Shown here: in pieces, positions 7,515 to 16,811 of the stretch
Layout of the letters: every line of letters begins with the position of its first letter
How positions within the stretch are numbered: position 1 is the stretch's first letter
Assembly: GCA_008690995.1 (NCBI GenBank)
Contig: VRMN01000002.1
Coordinates: forward strand, 1,860,001-1,924,000
DNA from: Porphyridium purpureum
Taxonomy: Eukaryota; Rhodophyta; Bangiophyceae; Porphyridiales; Porphyridiaceae
DNA: 64,000 bases
Reading direction: 5' to 3'
Made by a program: the position numbers and the translations under genes
The notes under the pieces: model-generated
The model's input: the letters and a program-made list of their open reading frames with translations, nothing else
What the model was told of the DNA's origin: nothing
The model's database searches: none

Positions 7515-9470
7515 ATGATGGGAGAGCGAGGTGGTGGAGTATGCAGCTGGGCGCTGCTGTGCGCGGCGCTGATGCTGTGGATCGGCCCGCGCGCAGCGCC
7601 AGGGCGGGGCATCGCGCTCGCGTGGTACCTGCCTGGCATCTCGCCAGTGGACTACGAGGCCGGATCGCCGCTCGAGGTGTTTGCAAACAAGCTCACCTCG
7701 CCGAAGAATCAGGTTCCGTACGATTACTACACGCTCCCGGTCTGCGGCTCGGAGGAAAAGTATCGATCCAAGAAGGTGAACCTCGGCCAGCTTCTGGTCG
7801 GGGAGCGCGCCAAGCCCACGGACTACGACCTGCGCATGATGATCCCAGAGACATGCAAAATCATGTGCAATAAGACGCTCGACGCTAAGGGCGTGCGAAG
7901 ACTGAAGAAGCGCATCCGCGATCTATATTCTGTGCGCCTCAACATGGACAACATGCCGCTCGTTGTGAAGGGACGCACCAAGGCCGGATCTGTCGCGTAT
8001 CATTTTGGTTACCCTCTAGGATTTGTCACAGACGACGAAACATACATCAGCAACCATCTCAAGTTCAGAGTGCTTTTCCATCGGAGCTCAATTCCGTCTG
8101 TCAGCAGTTCGGGTAGCATGACGCCGGCGTATCGTGTCGTCGGCTTCGAGGTCGAGCCCTGGAGCGTTGCGCACTCCATCACGGATCTGAACGCGCCAGT
8201 CAAGGTGTCGTCCTCTTGTCCAGTCAAGGCAGGCGTGGTTCCGCAGAAAGTGGAGGAAGGCGCGACAGTGTGGTACAGCTACGACGTCGAGTTCTCCGAG
8301 AGCCCGCTCGCGTGGGCCACGCGTTGGGACCCATTGATGAACGCGAATCCGGAGTTGCGTCAGATCCAGTGGTTCTCGATTGTCAATTCATTCATGATCG
8401 GTATTTTCCTAACGGCACTAGTAGGCACGATCTTGCTCCGAACCGTGCTGCGCGATTTTGTGCGATACAATCAGCTGGACGACGAGGAGGATTCGGAAGA
8501 CGTCACGGGCTGGAAGCTGGTCCATGGCGACGTGTTCCGCGCACCCGCACAACCAGCGTTACTCGCCATTCTGAATGGCGCCGGCGTGCAGATCTTTTGG
8601 ATCACGTGCGTGACACTCATCTTTGCTGTGCTTGGCTTCTTGTCTCCCGCAAATCGCGGAGGGCTTTTGACGGCGTTGGTGACATTCTTTGTGCTGGCGT
8701 CAGTCATCTCGGGCTACTCCGCGGCGAGGCTGTATGCTTGCCTGGAAGGCTCTGAGGCGCGCAGGCTCGTTTCGATGGGCTCGGCATTCTTCTTCCCGGG
8801 CATTGTATTTGGTGTCTTTTTCGTGCTCAATTTGCTCTTGTGGGCGTCTGGATCGTCAGGCGCGGTGCCATTCCCGACGCTCATTTTGCTTCTCTTCATG
8901 TGGTTTGGTATCAGCGTTCCTCTTGTTTTCCTGGGCGCGTACCTGGGCTACAAGCGAAAACCAATGGACTTCCCGGTCCGTACGAATCAGATTCCGCGCC
9001 AAATTCCGCCGCCTCCGTTCAACATTCCAAAGGCGGCGTACGCCATTCTGTCTGGCGTGCTGCCGTTTGGCACCGTCTTCATGGAACTTGTGTTCATCCT
9101 GAACTCGATTTGGCAGAATCAAGTGTACTACATGTTTGGTTTTCTGTTTCTCGTGTTCGTGATCCTCGTCCTAACGTGCGCGGAAATGAGCATTGTTTTC
9201 ACCTATCTTGCGCTGTCACACGAGGACTATAAGTGGTGGTGGCACGCGTTTGGTACCTCGGCATCCTCCGGCATCTACGTGCTGCTGTACTCGCTGTATT
9301 ACCTGATATCTCAGCCGGGCTTCCGGGGCATGAGTTTTGTGTCTGTAATCATATACCTTGGGTATATGGCTTTGGTCAGTTTTGGCTTTGCGCTTTTGTG
9401 CGGCGCAGTCGGCTTTTACAGCTCGTTCCTGTTTGTCCTCCGCATCTTTAGCGCGGTGCGAGTAGATTAA
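7515..9470 (+). CDS. TM9SF nonaspanin (transmembrane 9 superfamily)
   Basis: Endomembrane protein of the nonaspanin family (EMP70/TM9SF), generally in Golgi/endosomes and involved in membrane-protein sorting. From the ATG at 7515 (651 aa) there is a signal peptide (SWALLCAALMLWIGP), then the lumenal domain with YLPGISPVDY, DYYTLPVCG, the ISNHLKFRV segment and VVGFEVEP. Nine hydrophobic segments follow, with family motifs such as LQIQWFSI-like RQIQWFSIVNSFMI, the DEEDSEDVTGWKLVHGDVFR linker, TNQIPRQIPPPPF and the C-terminal VDYWLF-region equivalent. In-frame ATGs exist at 7419 and earlier, but 7515/7518 puts the signal peptide near the N-terminus and gives the usual length. Complete. Confidence 0.92.
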   Translation: MMGERGGGVCSWALLCAALMLWIGPRAAPGRGIALAWYLPGISPVDYEAGSPLEVFANKLTSPKNQVPYDYYTLPVCGSEEKYRSKKVNLGQLLVGERAKPTDYDLRMMIPETCKIMCNKTLDAKGVRRLKKRIRDLYSVRLNMDNMPLVVKGRTKAGSVAYHFGYPLGFVTDDETYISNHLKFRVLFHRSSIPSVSSSGSMTPAYRVVGFEVEPWSVAHSITDLNAPVKVSSSCPVKAGVVPQKVEEGATVWYSYDVEFSESPLAWATRWDPLMNANPELRQIQWFSIVNSFMIGIFLTALVGTILLRTVLRDFVRYNQLDDEEDSEDVTGWKLVHGDVFRAPAQPALLAILNGAGVQIFWITCVTLIFAVLGFLSPANRGGLLTALVTFFVLASVISGYSAARLYACLEGSEARRLVSMGSAFFFPGIVFGVFFVLNLLLWASGSSGAVPFPTLILLLFMWFGISVPLVFLGAYLGYKRKPMDFPVRTNQIPRQIPPPPFNIPKAAYAILSGVLPFGTVFMELVFILNSIWQNQVYYMFGFLFLVFVILVLTCAEMSIVFTYLALSHEDYKWWWHAFGTSASSGIYVLLYSLYYLISQPGFRGMSFVSVIIYLGYMALVSFGFALLCGAVGFYSSFLFVLRIFSAVRVD

Positions 9471-9595
9471 GAATTTTAAATCGCTTGGTTCTGATTAATA
9501 CAACAAGGACATTTATCACATGTGGGGGCGCAGAAGCAAAGGCGACAGCGAGGCGTTGACACTCGCGGCGCGGCACGGCGCAGAGCATTCTTTCT

Positions 9596-10501
9596 CTAGA
9601 ACCCCAGCTTAGACATGATGTTCTTGTTTTTCGCCTTTCCGTCGCCCTTTTCCAAGGCGACGGCCTTGCGCTGCTTCAAGGTGTCAATAATCAAGGACCA
9701 TTGCGGCCGCCTATCTGGATCATCCTGCCAACACTCCTGGATCAGTTTCTTGAGCTCCTCGTCGCCAAGCTTCTTCTGGCTGGGTCGTTGACCCTTTTTC
9801 ACTACAGCCACAGCCGCCTGGATCGGCAGCAGGCTCTCAAAGGGGCGCTCTTCGCAAAAGATTTCGTTGATCAGGATTGCGTACGAGTACACGTCCGCCT
9901 TGACCGAGTACTTTGTGTGCTTCGTCACTTCTGGCGCCATGTACTTGTACGATCCTGTTTCTCCGGTCATGTTACCGGACGAGTCGGCAAGCCGCGAAAA
10001 GCCAAAGTCTGTGAGCAGAGGGCTGAAATCGTCGCCCAGCAGCACGTTCGCTGGCTTGATGTCCCTGTGCACAATGTTGTTCTCCGCAAGGTACTTGAGC
10101 CCCTCGGCCAGCCCGATGGCCACGTCAAACCGCATTTCCGCGCCGCGCTTCTTGAACAAATTCTTCACGTACAGCGCGTCTCCCAGCTCGCCGTTCGAAG
10201 CATAGTCGGTAACGAGCGCGGCGGCCAGTGGTTCGCGGCTCAAGCACAACCCACAGAAGCCCACGATGTTTGGGTGCCGCAGCGTGGCCATCAGGCTCAT
10301 TTCGTTCTTCACGGCGTCGGCGTCATTGCGCAAAATTGCGACCGAGTATGCCTTGATGGCCACCTTCTTTCCCTTGTACTCCCCATTATACGTAATCCCG
10401 GACGCGCCGCGGCCCAGCACTTTCCCAAAGGTCAATTCGGACTCCTTGATTAGCCATCCTTCCTTTTCATACCTCTCGGTGAGGCCTGCAAACTGATCCA
10501 T
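9596..10501 (-). CDS. TKL-like protein kinase
   Basis: Compact 301-aa single-domain Ser/Thr (tyrosine-kinase-like group) kinase. Glycine loop GRGASG (30-35), catalytic Lys in VAIK (K50), HRD with lysine in HRDIKPANVLL (145-155), DFG (165-167) and MAPEV (188-192) are all intact, so it should be active. The C-lobe PDRRPQW motif matches TKL kinases. A basic tail (KGDGKAKNKN) follows the domain. The frame remains open up to 10798, but that extension is Arg/Gly-rich and has no conserved content; the ATG at 10501 (MDQFAGL) is preferred. Target unknown. It ends about 125 bp from the convergent TM9SF gene. Confidence 0.88.
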   Translation of the reverse strand: MDQFAGLTERYEKEGWLIKESELTFGKVLGRGASGITYNGEYKGKKVAIKAYSVAILRNDADAVKNEMSLMATLRHPNIVGFCGLCLSREPLAAALVTDYASNGELGDALYVKNLFKKRGAEMRFDVAIGLAEGLKYLAENNIVHRDIKPANVLLGDDFSPLLTDFGFSRLADSSGNMTGETGSYKYMAPEVTKHTKYSVKADVYSYAILINEIFCEERPFESLLPIQAAVAVVKKGQRPSQKKLGDEELKKLIQECWQDDPDRRPQWSLIIDTLKQRKAVALEKGDGKAKNKNIMSKLGF

Positions 10502-10912
10502 CCCCACTTGAACCCCCAAGGTAACAGTCCGCGGATATTTTCCACCCTTCTTCTCTTTCTCTTCCAACGCCCACTTATCCCGCAGCCCTCGGCAGCACGC
10601 GCACCGCCCAACGCGCGTTCCAACGCTGCACGTTTGCGCCTCACCACGCTCGCCCACACCACGCTTTCCCGCGCCCAACCTTCCTGGTCCGCTACTCTGC
10701 CCGTGTGTTAGTGGGCGTGTCCCTCTCCGCCACACGGCCGGTTTTCCCCCCGCCACCGCTCGAACCAAAGTGTGCAATTGAATGGAAACCGTTAACACGA
10801 CGCTCCGCGCTTGCCCGTTTCGGAAACTTACTATACAGACGGTGCCGTTTTAGTATGAAGCGGCAAAACCCTAGACAAAGAAACAGGGCGATGGAGACTG
10901 TACAGTTCGATG
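10502..10912. other. 5' region of the kinase gene
   Basis: No gene seen apart from a non-conserved upstream extension of the kinase frame. Contains the palindrome ACTGTACAGT at 10897-10906, the strongest single copy of the recurrent GTACAGT element. Confidence 0.4.
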
Positions 10913-13210
10913 TTACATGGCATTGAGAGTGGAGCTGGATCCAGGCGGTGAGAGGGCGCTGCGCGTGGCGGAAGACGTCGATATGGACAGCGCGTCCATG
11001 TCCACGGCCGCGTGGCTGCCGGTGACGCGCGCGCTGTAGTATCCGTTGAAGTCCAGGCGCACGTACAGCTGCAGCATGCACGGGTCGCTTTCGAGAATCG
11101 AGGTTTGGTTCAGGCTGTGCACCAGCCGCATGAGGAACGCCTCGAAGCTCCGTTCAAAGTCGTGCACGGCTGGTAGGGTCGGCGCGCCGCTGGACGGCGC
11201 TGGCGGCCGGCTGCGTGGGTCCTGCTCTCTGTGAAGACGACCGCAGTACGCGCTGAACGCAATGCACAAGTCGCACAGTGAACTTAGCAGCACGATGAGT
11301 CGGCGAAACGGAAGCAGGCACTGCTTCGTGCACACGCTCAAAAAGTCACCCACCAGCTCCTGCACCTTCTCCACCGTGCGCGCCGCGTGGAGCGCTATCT
11401 CGCAGGTTCGCCACTGCTGTTCAATCACATCCTCAAGCACGTACTGCAGCACGTTCTGAATCCATTGGATCATGCGGTGGAGCAGCACAGCAGCGCGCAG
11501 GTTCTCGCTGGTATTTGGAGAGCGGCTCTTTCGGTCAGTGAGAGTCAACCAAGCCTGCAGCAGGCATCGTTCCACACGCTTAAACATAAGCAGGGTGCGA
11601 AACAGCAGACGGTATTTGTCCATGTTCGCCGCAGAAAGCACGAGCTCGAGCGGCCCACTGGCTTGGAAACGGAGCCCAAGGCACTCATAGCCACTAGCTT
11701 CGGTGCGCTGTTTTGTAAACGCCGTATACTTGCTTTTCTCCTCGAGCCCTCCGTACATCTCGCCGAGCTGATCAAGGAGCGCGGCGGGCTCCAGCACGCA
11801 CTGGACCGCACCAAGTGAAAACCACAGCCTCTGTAGCTTTTCGCCATCCAAGTCTGCGCATTCCACCCGATGCGAATAGTCAAACGCGGAGCGCACACGC
11901 TCCAACTGCACGAGAGGACCGGCCTTGCAAAGCTCCTCATGACAAGAGTCGAGGAAGCTCGCCACGCGGCTACCGTCGCACATCAAATAGGTCAAGTTCA
12001 TCCAGCGCAGCGCACTCATGATTCCTACCTTCTTCCGGAGCATGCGGAGCACTTTCCCACTGTTATACTCGTGCCAGTTGCGAATCCGATTCTCCAGCAC
12101 AAAATGAACGTCGCGCTGCGCCGCCGAGCAAATCAGCAGCCTTGGTTCGAGACTCGCTGGGAGCTGATCAACCAGTGGCTCCGTCGAGGACGGAACCTCA
12201 TCGGCAAACAGCTCACTTTGACGAGCGATCATGTAGCTGTGGCGCGTCGCCTGCAACAGGAGCTGCGCGAGTTCATCACTCGAGCCCTGCATCAAACAGA
12301 AAGGCACGGCCTCCTTACGCAAGCTAAATACGCTCGCGGTACCTCCATCTAGCTTTTGCGTTGATTCTTCAATGAAGTAATCACGGTGAATGTCTGGTAG
12401 TACCAGACCAGCTCGCAGCGATAGATCTACTCGTTCGAAAAGAGGCTCTGCACACTGAACAAGCAGCTCCTTCAGCAGCTCGCTGACAGCTGGCTGCGCC
12501 TTACTCTGTAGTCGTATAAGCTTGGACAACACAAGCATGGAATTTGGTGTGCGCTCAGATCCGGCGTGGTCACACGCGCGTACCACGTCTTGCAACGCCT
12601 CAAAGATGATGGCCGGTTGCTCTAGCGCAATCATCAATGAGTAAAACGAAACCACATTATTCCGCACGTCCTGCTCAAGCGCGGCAACCTGGCTCTCGTA
12701 CTCGTTCAGTAGCTCGCGAAGAAAGACCGCCACGCTCACGTGCACGTGGAAGCACGTTCCGGCTGCGCACTCTGCATGCTGCGCTTCAAAGGAAGCCGCA
12801 GCTTGTTTTACAGCGAGATACATGCTGCCCAGCTGACAGGCCGGCTGGGCGGCCTGAAGCAGCCCGGTTTGAGAAGTACTCGGATGCGAATGTTCCGGGC
12901 TGTCACGTTGAGGGCTTGAAACGGGCAGATTCTGATTGTCGCCCGGCGGGACGATGATGGACTTCATTCCAAGCGTCGATTTCTGGCGATAAAACAAGGC
13001 GCATGGAAGCCCCAGCGCGGCGTTCAACACCTCCAACGCGGTGAAGCGCGCCTGCGCATTGAACGGCAGCGCGCGAAATCGCACTGCCATTCTTGCTGCC
13101 TCATCGCTGAGCCGCGCTTCTTCGCGACGCGCCTCGCTCGCGTGGAACAGTTCGAGCTCTACGATCTCCCGCTGCCTTTCCGGCTTCTCATCCTCGTCCG
13201 CGAGGTCCAT
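10913..13210 (-). CDS. TUBGCP2: Gamma-tubulin complex protein 2
   Basis: Spc97/Spc98-family core subunit of the gamma-tubulin small complex, needed to nucleate microtubules. Predicted 765 aa from ATG 13210 (MDLADEDEK). The GRIP1-like part holds GLVLPDIHRDYFIEE and the central helices; the GRIP2-like part shows LVLSAANMDKYRLLFRTLLM, a family-typical stretch preceding the gamma-tubulin contact, then VEKVQELVGDFLSVCTKQCL and FERSFEAFLMRLVHSL. The C-terminal RLDFNGYYS motif matches GCP2 better than GCP3. Low-complexity linkers (about residues 95-130) are not conserved. An in-frame upstream ATG at 13339 would add 43 unremarkable residues. Red algae lack centrioles but keep such nucleating centres. 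Confidence 0.87.
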   Translation of the reverse strand: MDLADEDEKPERQREIVELELFHASEARREEARLSDEAARMAVRFRALPFNAQARFTALEVLNAALGLPCALFYRQKSTLGMKSIIVPPGDNQNLPVSSPQRDSPEHSHPSTSQTGLLQAAQPACQLGSMYLAVKQAAASFEAQHAECAAGTCFHVHVSVAVFLRELLNEYESQVAALEQDVRNNVVSFYSLMIALEQPAIIFEALQDVVRACDHAGSERTPNSMLVLSKLIRLQSKAQPAVSELLKELLVQCAEPLFERVDLSLRAGLVLPDIHRDYFIEESTQKLDGGTASVFSLRKEAVPFCLMQGSSDELAQLLLQATRHSYMIARQSELFADEVPSSTEPLVDQLPASLEPRLLICSAAQRDVHFVLENRIRNWHEYNSGKVLRMLRKKVGIMSALRWMNLTYLMCDGSRVASFLDSCHEELCKAGPLVQLERVRSAFDYSHRVECADLDGEKLQRLWFSLGAVQCVLEPAALLDQLGEMYGGLEEKSKYTAFTKQRTEASGYECLGLRFQASGPLELVLSAANMDKYRLLFRTLLMFKRVERCLLQAWLTLTDRKSRSPNTSENLRAAVLLHRMIQWIQNVLQYVLEDVIEQQWRTCEIALHAARTVEKVQELVGDFLSVCTKQCLLPFRRLIVLLSSLCDLCIAFSAYCGRLHREQDPRSRPPAPSSGAPTLPAVHDFERSFEAFLMRLVHSLNQTSILESDPCMLQLYVRLDFNGYYSARVTGSHAAVDMDALSISTSSATRSALSPPGSSSTLNAM

Positions 13211-13340
13211 CGCTGCACCAGGCACGTGCCCTCGTCCCTCATGCAACCCACACGCGGACACACCTCTGTGACCACGATTCTCGCGCGCGCTTTTCGAGCA
13301 TCTCAACCTCAAATATGCAGTTGTGATGTAGCTCTGCATT

Positions 13341-13348
13341 TATATATT
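13341..13348. promoter_or_regulatory. TATA-like element upstream of permuted tRNA
   Basis: TATATATT, in the AT-rich leader 47 bp before the first mature base of the tRNA 3' half. It could serve the tRNA gene on the plus strand or the divergent gamma-tubulin complex gene. Confidence 0.35.
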
Positions 13349-13387
13349 CTACTTTTCTGCCCCCACGCTTCATCAAATTTCTAGTTC

Positions 13388-13509
13388 ATCACATGGGGGA
13401 ACCCGCGCAAGTTCGAATCTTGCCGAGTGCGAAATGTGGGCAGCAAGTGCTGTGCACGGCGCACTCGTGTCCGAGCGGTTCGGGAGTCGTAGAAGGAGTG
13501 TGACTAGAA
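13388..13509 (+). tRNA. Circularly permuted tRNA-Ser (anticodon AGA) with D-arm insertion
   Basis: The 3' half of the tRNA lies upstream of the 5' half. 3' half 13388-13431: position 38 A, anticodon-stem strand TCACA (13389-13393), long variable arm (13394-13406), T-stem GCAAG / loop TTCGAAT / CTTGC (13407-13423), acceptor strand CGAGTGC (13424-13430), discriminator G (13431, as in tRNA-Ser). A 29-nt spacer follows. 5' half 13461-13509: acceptor GCACTCG, TG, D-stem TCC, D-loop, GGA, G, anticodon-stem TGTGA (13499-13503), loop CT-AGA-A. Acceptor (7/7), T (5/5) and anticodon (5/5) stems pair perfectly between or within halves. The D region is 12 nt too long between two GGAG copies (13483-13486 and 13495-13498), consistent with a small ectopic intron. 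Leader 13377-13381 pairs with trailer 13511-13515, as needed for splicing at 37/38. Confidence 0.9.
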
Positions 13510-13516
13510 TGAAATC

Positions 13517-13522
13517 TTTTTT
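13517..13522 (+). terminator. RNA polymerase III T-tract
   Basis: Run of six T directly after the trailer of the permuted tRNA, a standard Pol III stop. Its place after the 5' half shows that the two halves are transcribed as one unit. Confidence 0.55.
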
Positions 13523-13684
13523 GGCTTTTGGAATGGCATCCTATCTGTACTGCGTCAGTTTCACCTCGTTGAAAGAACCTACCGTGACCGCACATGGTGC
13601 AAGATCTCACAGCACCGCCGCAATGAGCTGCAAAGGACTGACTAGCTTTAAATGCCTTGGCGGGTAAATGATTCTCGGCTGTAT

Positions 13685-15166
13685 TCACTGTGCAAGTTTG
13701 GACTCGATCGCCTGCATTTGATCTTTCAGTGCGGCAATATCTCGCGAGATTTGCTGCAGCGCGCCGGATATGTCGTCCGTCGCAGGATTGTTGCGCAGGG
13801 ACTTCACCATTCCGGACATGCCGTTGTCCTGAATGAGAGTGCGGAGCAGCTGCACGACTTCGTCTTTGCTTACTGTGCCTGAACCGTCTACGTCCAGCTT
13901 GGCAAAGAAGTTCTCTGACATCTCCGCGATCCGCCTCTCCTGCAACTCCAAGTCTACGCTGCCTGCCTCATCATCGCCGCCCACTATGACCGCCTCATAG
14001 TCGGCCCAGGAGTCAGATGAACTCGAGCTGGTCGAATTGCCGTCGCAATCAGTCGAGGTCGAGTACCCGCTGAGTGAGCTCTCGCTTGCAACTCCGCCAT
14101 TCTTCGCAAGCTTCAGCCGACGTTTGTGGTCCTTTATGACTTGTCGCTCGGCTTCAGCTTCAAACCCAAAGATAAGCATGCTGCTCGGCACAGCAAAAAT
14201 AGCGACAGAGAAGGTTGCCGTGATAATGATGACCACTTTTGTGTACGCAGGAAAGCCCTCGCCCTCCGGGCCGCCCTGACCAGTGAGCATGAGTGTGGAC
14301 AAATACATGGTGGCCAGCATCGAGGCAAACTGCTCGTCGTCTCCCTGGGGTGGGCGAAAGATGTGCAATAAAAATCCTGTCGAAACAACCAGCATCACGC
14401 ACAGCATCAGCGACATAAAGAGAATGTGCCGATGGAAAAACAGGACACGATGCACTGCTCCGAATGAATGCGCCCATCCGTCCGTGCGGAAAATCCTCGA
14501 CAGCCTGAAAATTCGCACGCCGGTGAGCGTGGGAAGCGAAAGGGGAAAAAGCCGCTCGATAAAAAAGGGCAAGCATGAGATCAAGTCCACGATGGCTCGA
14601 AATTCTATCGCATATCTGAGCCTGCCCCACAAAGGATGCTCGTATTTCGTCTTCTCGGTGATCACGACCATGCGCGCAATGTACTCGACGAGAAAAATCG
14701 TGGACGAAAAGGCCTCGAACACGAACAATACAGGATGGTACCGTTGGAGGAACTCCTCGCTTGTCGAAAAGATGTAGGCGAGCCCACATAACAGGATCAG
14801 TACCAGTACAAAGATCCTATATACCTTTGCTGCGGGCGTGACGGAGCGCGAGCTCAAGGTGAGGTACAACCAGGAATGCCTCGAGGTGTGGTCAATCCCA
14901 TGGCCCTTTTCCTTCTTCTCCACCTCTACACCTTCCTTCGCACGCTTGCCCTTGGGTGCATCTCCCGTGATCATCTGCAGCACGGTCGTGCCGCGTCGCG
15001 TGAACTGGCGGTTCTGCACGCCCACATCTTGCCGGCGCGCTTTGGTGCGTCGCGAGTCCGAAATCACCGAGCCCTGGCCGCCGCCTGGGCGCCGCCTCAA
15101 GTGCTGAAACGGCTGCTGCAGGAGCGGCGCCGCACTGCCGTCTGCCGCGCCGCCGGACCCTTCCAT
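13685..15166 (-). CDS. Voltage-gated-like ion channel with C-terminal EF hand
   Basis: 493-aa protein with a single six-helix ion-transport domain. S1 about 115-133, S2 145-170, S3 190-205, S4 217-229 (GVRIFRLSRIFR, three to four spaced Arg), S5 247-270, pore 283-305, S6 309-336. The pore loop reads TLMLTGQGGPEGEG (filter T295-G299), unlike the TVGYG of K+ channels or the usual Na+/Ca2+ filters, so ion selectivity cannot be predicted. The C-terminus has a canonical EF-hand loop DVDGSGTVSKDE (425-436), suggesting calcium control, and a final coiled coil (LQQISRDIAALKDQMQAIESKL) that would tetramerise subunits. The N-terminal 100 residues are basic and disordered-looking. ATG 15166. Confidence 0.8.
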   Translation of the reverse strand: MEGSGGAADGSAAPLLQQPFQHLRRRPGGGQGSVISDSRRTKARRQDVGVQNRQFTRRGTTVLQMITGDAPKGKRAKEGVEVEKKEKGHGIDHTSRHSWLYLTLSSRSVTPAAKVYRIFVLVLILLCGLAYIFSTSEEFLQRYHPVLFVFEAFSSTIFLVEYIARMVVITEKTKYEHPLWGRLRYAIEFRAIVDLISCLPFFIERLFPLSLPTLTGVRIFRLSRIFRTDGWAHSFGAVHRVLFFHRHILFMSLMLCVMLVVSTGFLLHIFRPPQGDDEQFASMLATMYLSTLMLTGQGGPEGEGFPAYTKVVIIITATFSVAIFAVPSSMLIFGFEAEAERQVIKDHKRRLKLAKNGGVASESSLSGYSTSTDCDGNSTSSSSSDSWADYEAVIVGGDDEAGSVDLELQERRIAEMSENFFAKLDVDGSGTVSKDEVVQLLRTLIQDNGMSGMVKSLRNNPATDDISGALQQISRDIAALKDQMQAIESKLAQ

Positions 15167-16811
15167 GTCGATCGCTGCTTCCTTGGACGGCGCACCACAT
15201 CACCCACGTTCAATCCGGACTACCACGTGCGCGCTCTAGAGCGTTTTAGCGGCTAAAGTACAGTGCGACGAGTTTGGCATAGGCGCGATGCGTTGGAATA
15301 TAGCATTCTAGGACTTGCGCGTGGCAAATGTGGCGGCCAAGAGACTGCATGTGCGACCGTGTTTTGTGCGGCTTTGACACGAGCTGGACGTGCATCCTTG
15401 CGATCCCGGCAGACGAAAGCTTTGTGGGACCTGAATTCGGTGCGTGCGCTGGACTCGCCGGGCAGAGGGACAATGCTTACTTGACAACGGAACCACGACA
15501 TCTGCCACGATAATTGAGATATGTTGGACATCGCGAAGCCTCTCGGTGTGCGGCCTCAGTTGCTCGCAGGGTGGACGGCGATGGAGGAAAATTTTGATAC
15601 GTGCATTCCTGCAGTGGGTCGTGTCCGCTTGAGGTCCGGAATCGAACAGGCAGGGCTGATGGCAGATTCGCCCCATTCCATTTTTCCACGTCTCGGCACG
15701 AGACCGTGAGGGCCAGTGCGGAAGGGGTGAACGGATTCCGCACACATGCACGCGTCCACAGACAGACAATCAGTCTGGCTCATGGCCAAGTGCCGGCGGA
15801 ACGGGCGTCTTACGCATCAGTGCCAGGTTACGTTTCATCCACGGCTCTGTGTCGGCGCCGCACACGACTGTCGCGACGTCTGGTGTCCTGCACATGCAGC
15901 TTGTGTATCATCATGCCAGCTGGATCTGTGGTCTTCCGCCCTCGGCCTTCGGCTTTCCCGCCATGGGCAACGCGTGTCCATCTCGAAGCCACGCATGGTT
16001 TTGCCATCCTCACACCTTTTCCTACAGAACCGCGCCGAATCACGAGATCGCCGTGTCATGCCGCATTCCCTCGGCCATTCAGCCAACGTGTCCGTTCCGT
16101 TGACTCACTGTATAAAAAATACACACGCACCTCGTCTTCAAAAAAATAAAAACCACCCCACCCCTCGAGCGCACCAACCGACAGCGCTTCACTATCGCTC
16201 CTTATAACCAGACCACGCCGTTTTGAATACCAAACAAAAAAACAAAAACCACTCGTTGTCGCCTACAACTGGAGCTGCTGTTGCTAGTGGTGTGACAACA
16301 CACCACGCCGTTGTGCATGTGGGCGCGGTAGAGTTGTGATGACCTTCTCATATTTCCGGGGTGTTTACATAGAAGCTCTTTGTGTTGTGTGCTGGCTGGT
16401 TGTTGGGTGGTAGGTGGTGCTCGGTGCTGCGTGTCTCTTCTTTTCGTGTTCCGTTGGCCCCTTTTCTCCTATGACGGCTAGTTTTTTGGGTGTGCGGGGC
16501 TTTTTCTTTTGCGTGGTGGGTGGTGGACGCGTGTCCATCGCGTGCGTGCGGGTTTTGTAGTAGAATCGTGCCAAAACACACGCTCCGATCCAGACCGAAA
16601 GAAGCGCTGGACCCGCGTCCACAAAGAGGGGGTCCGACGCGCGGGTAAATAAAGCCGGACGTTCGTGTGGGATGCGGGAGGGGTGTGTGCGAGAAGGGGA
16701 AGGGGAAAAGGTGTTGCGAGACTTGGCTTGGTGGTGCGTCGTTGCAGGCACAGCACAACGGCAGTTGGACGCCACGCGTGAAGCACGAAGAGCCGGGTTA
16801 ATATTCACAGG
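15167..16811. other. Long gene-poor stretch (1.6 kb)
   Basis: No supported gene on either strand; open frames here have low-complexity content and no conserved motif. It holds GTACAGT at 15258-15264 (92 bp upstream of the channel gene), a TATA-like TATAAAAAA near 16112, A-rich tracts at 16139-16150 and 16233-16250, and an imperfect GC-rich inverted repeat near 16610-16645. Searches by eye for tRNA T-arms were negative. A spliced gene or an RNA gene could be missed. Confidence 0.4.

Noticed and set aside
7048-7686. 212-codon minus-strand frame
   Set aside because: Low-complexity, overlaps the NOP10 first exon in a different frame and the TM9SF start; NOP10 is the real gene.
15640-15660. GGAATCGAAC, a reverse T-loop-like string
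   Set aside because: Stem bases do not pair beyond one base pair.
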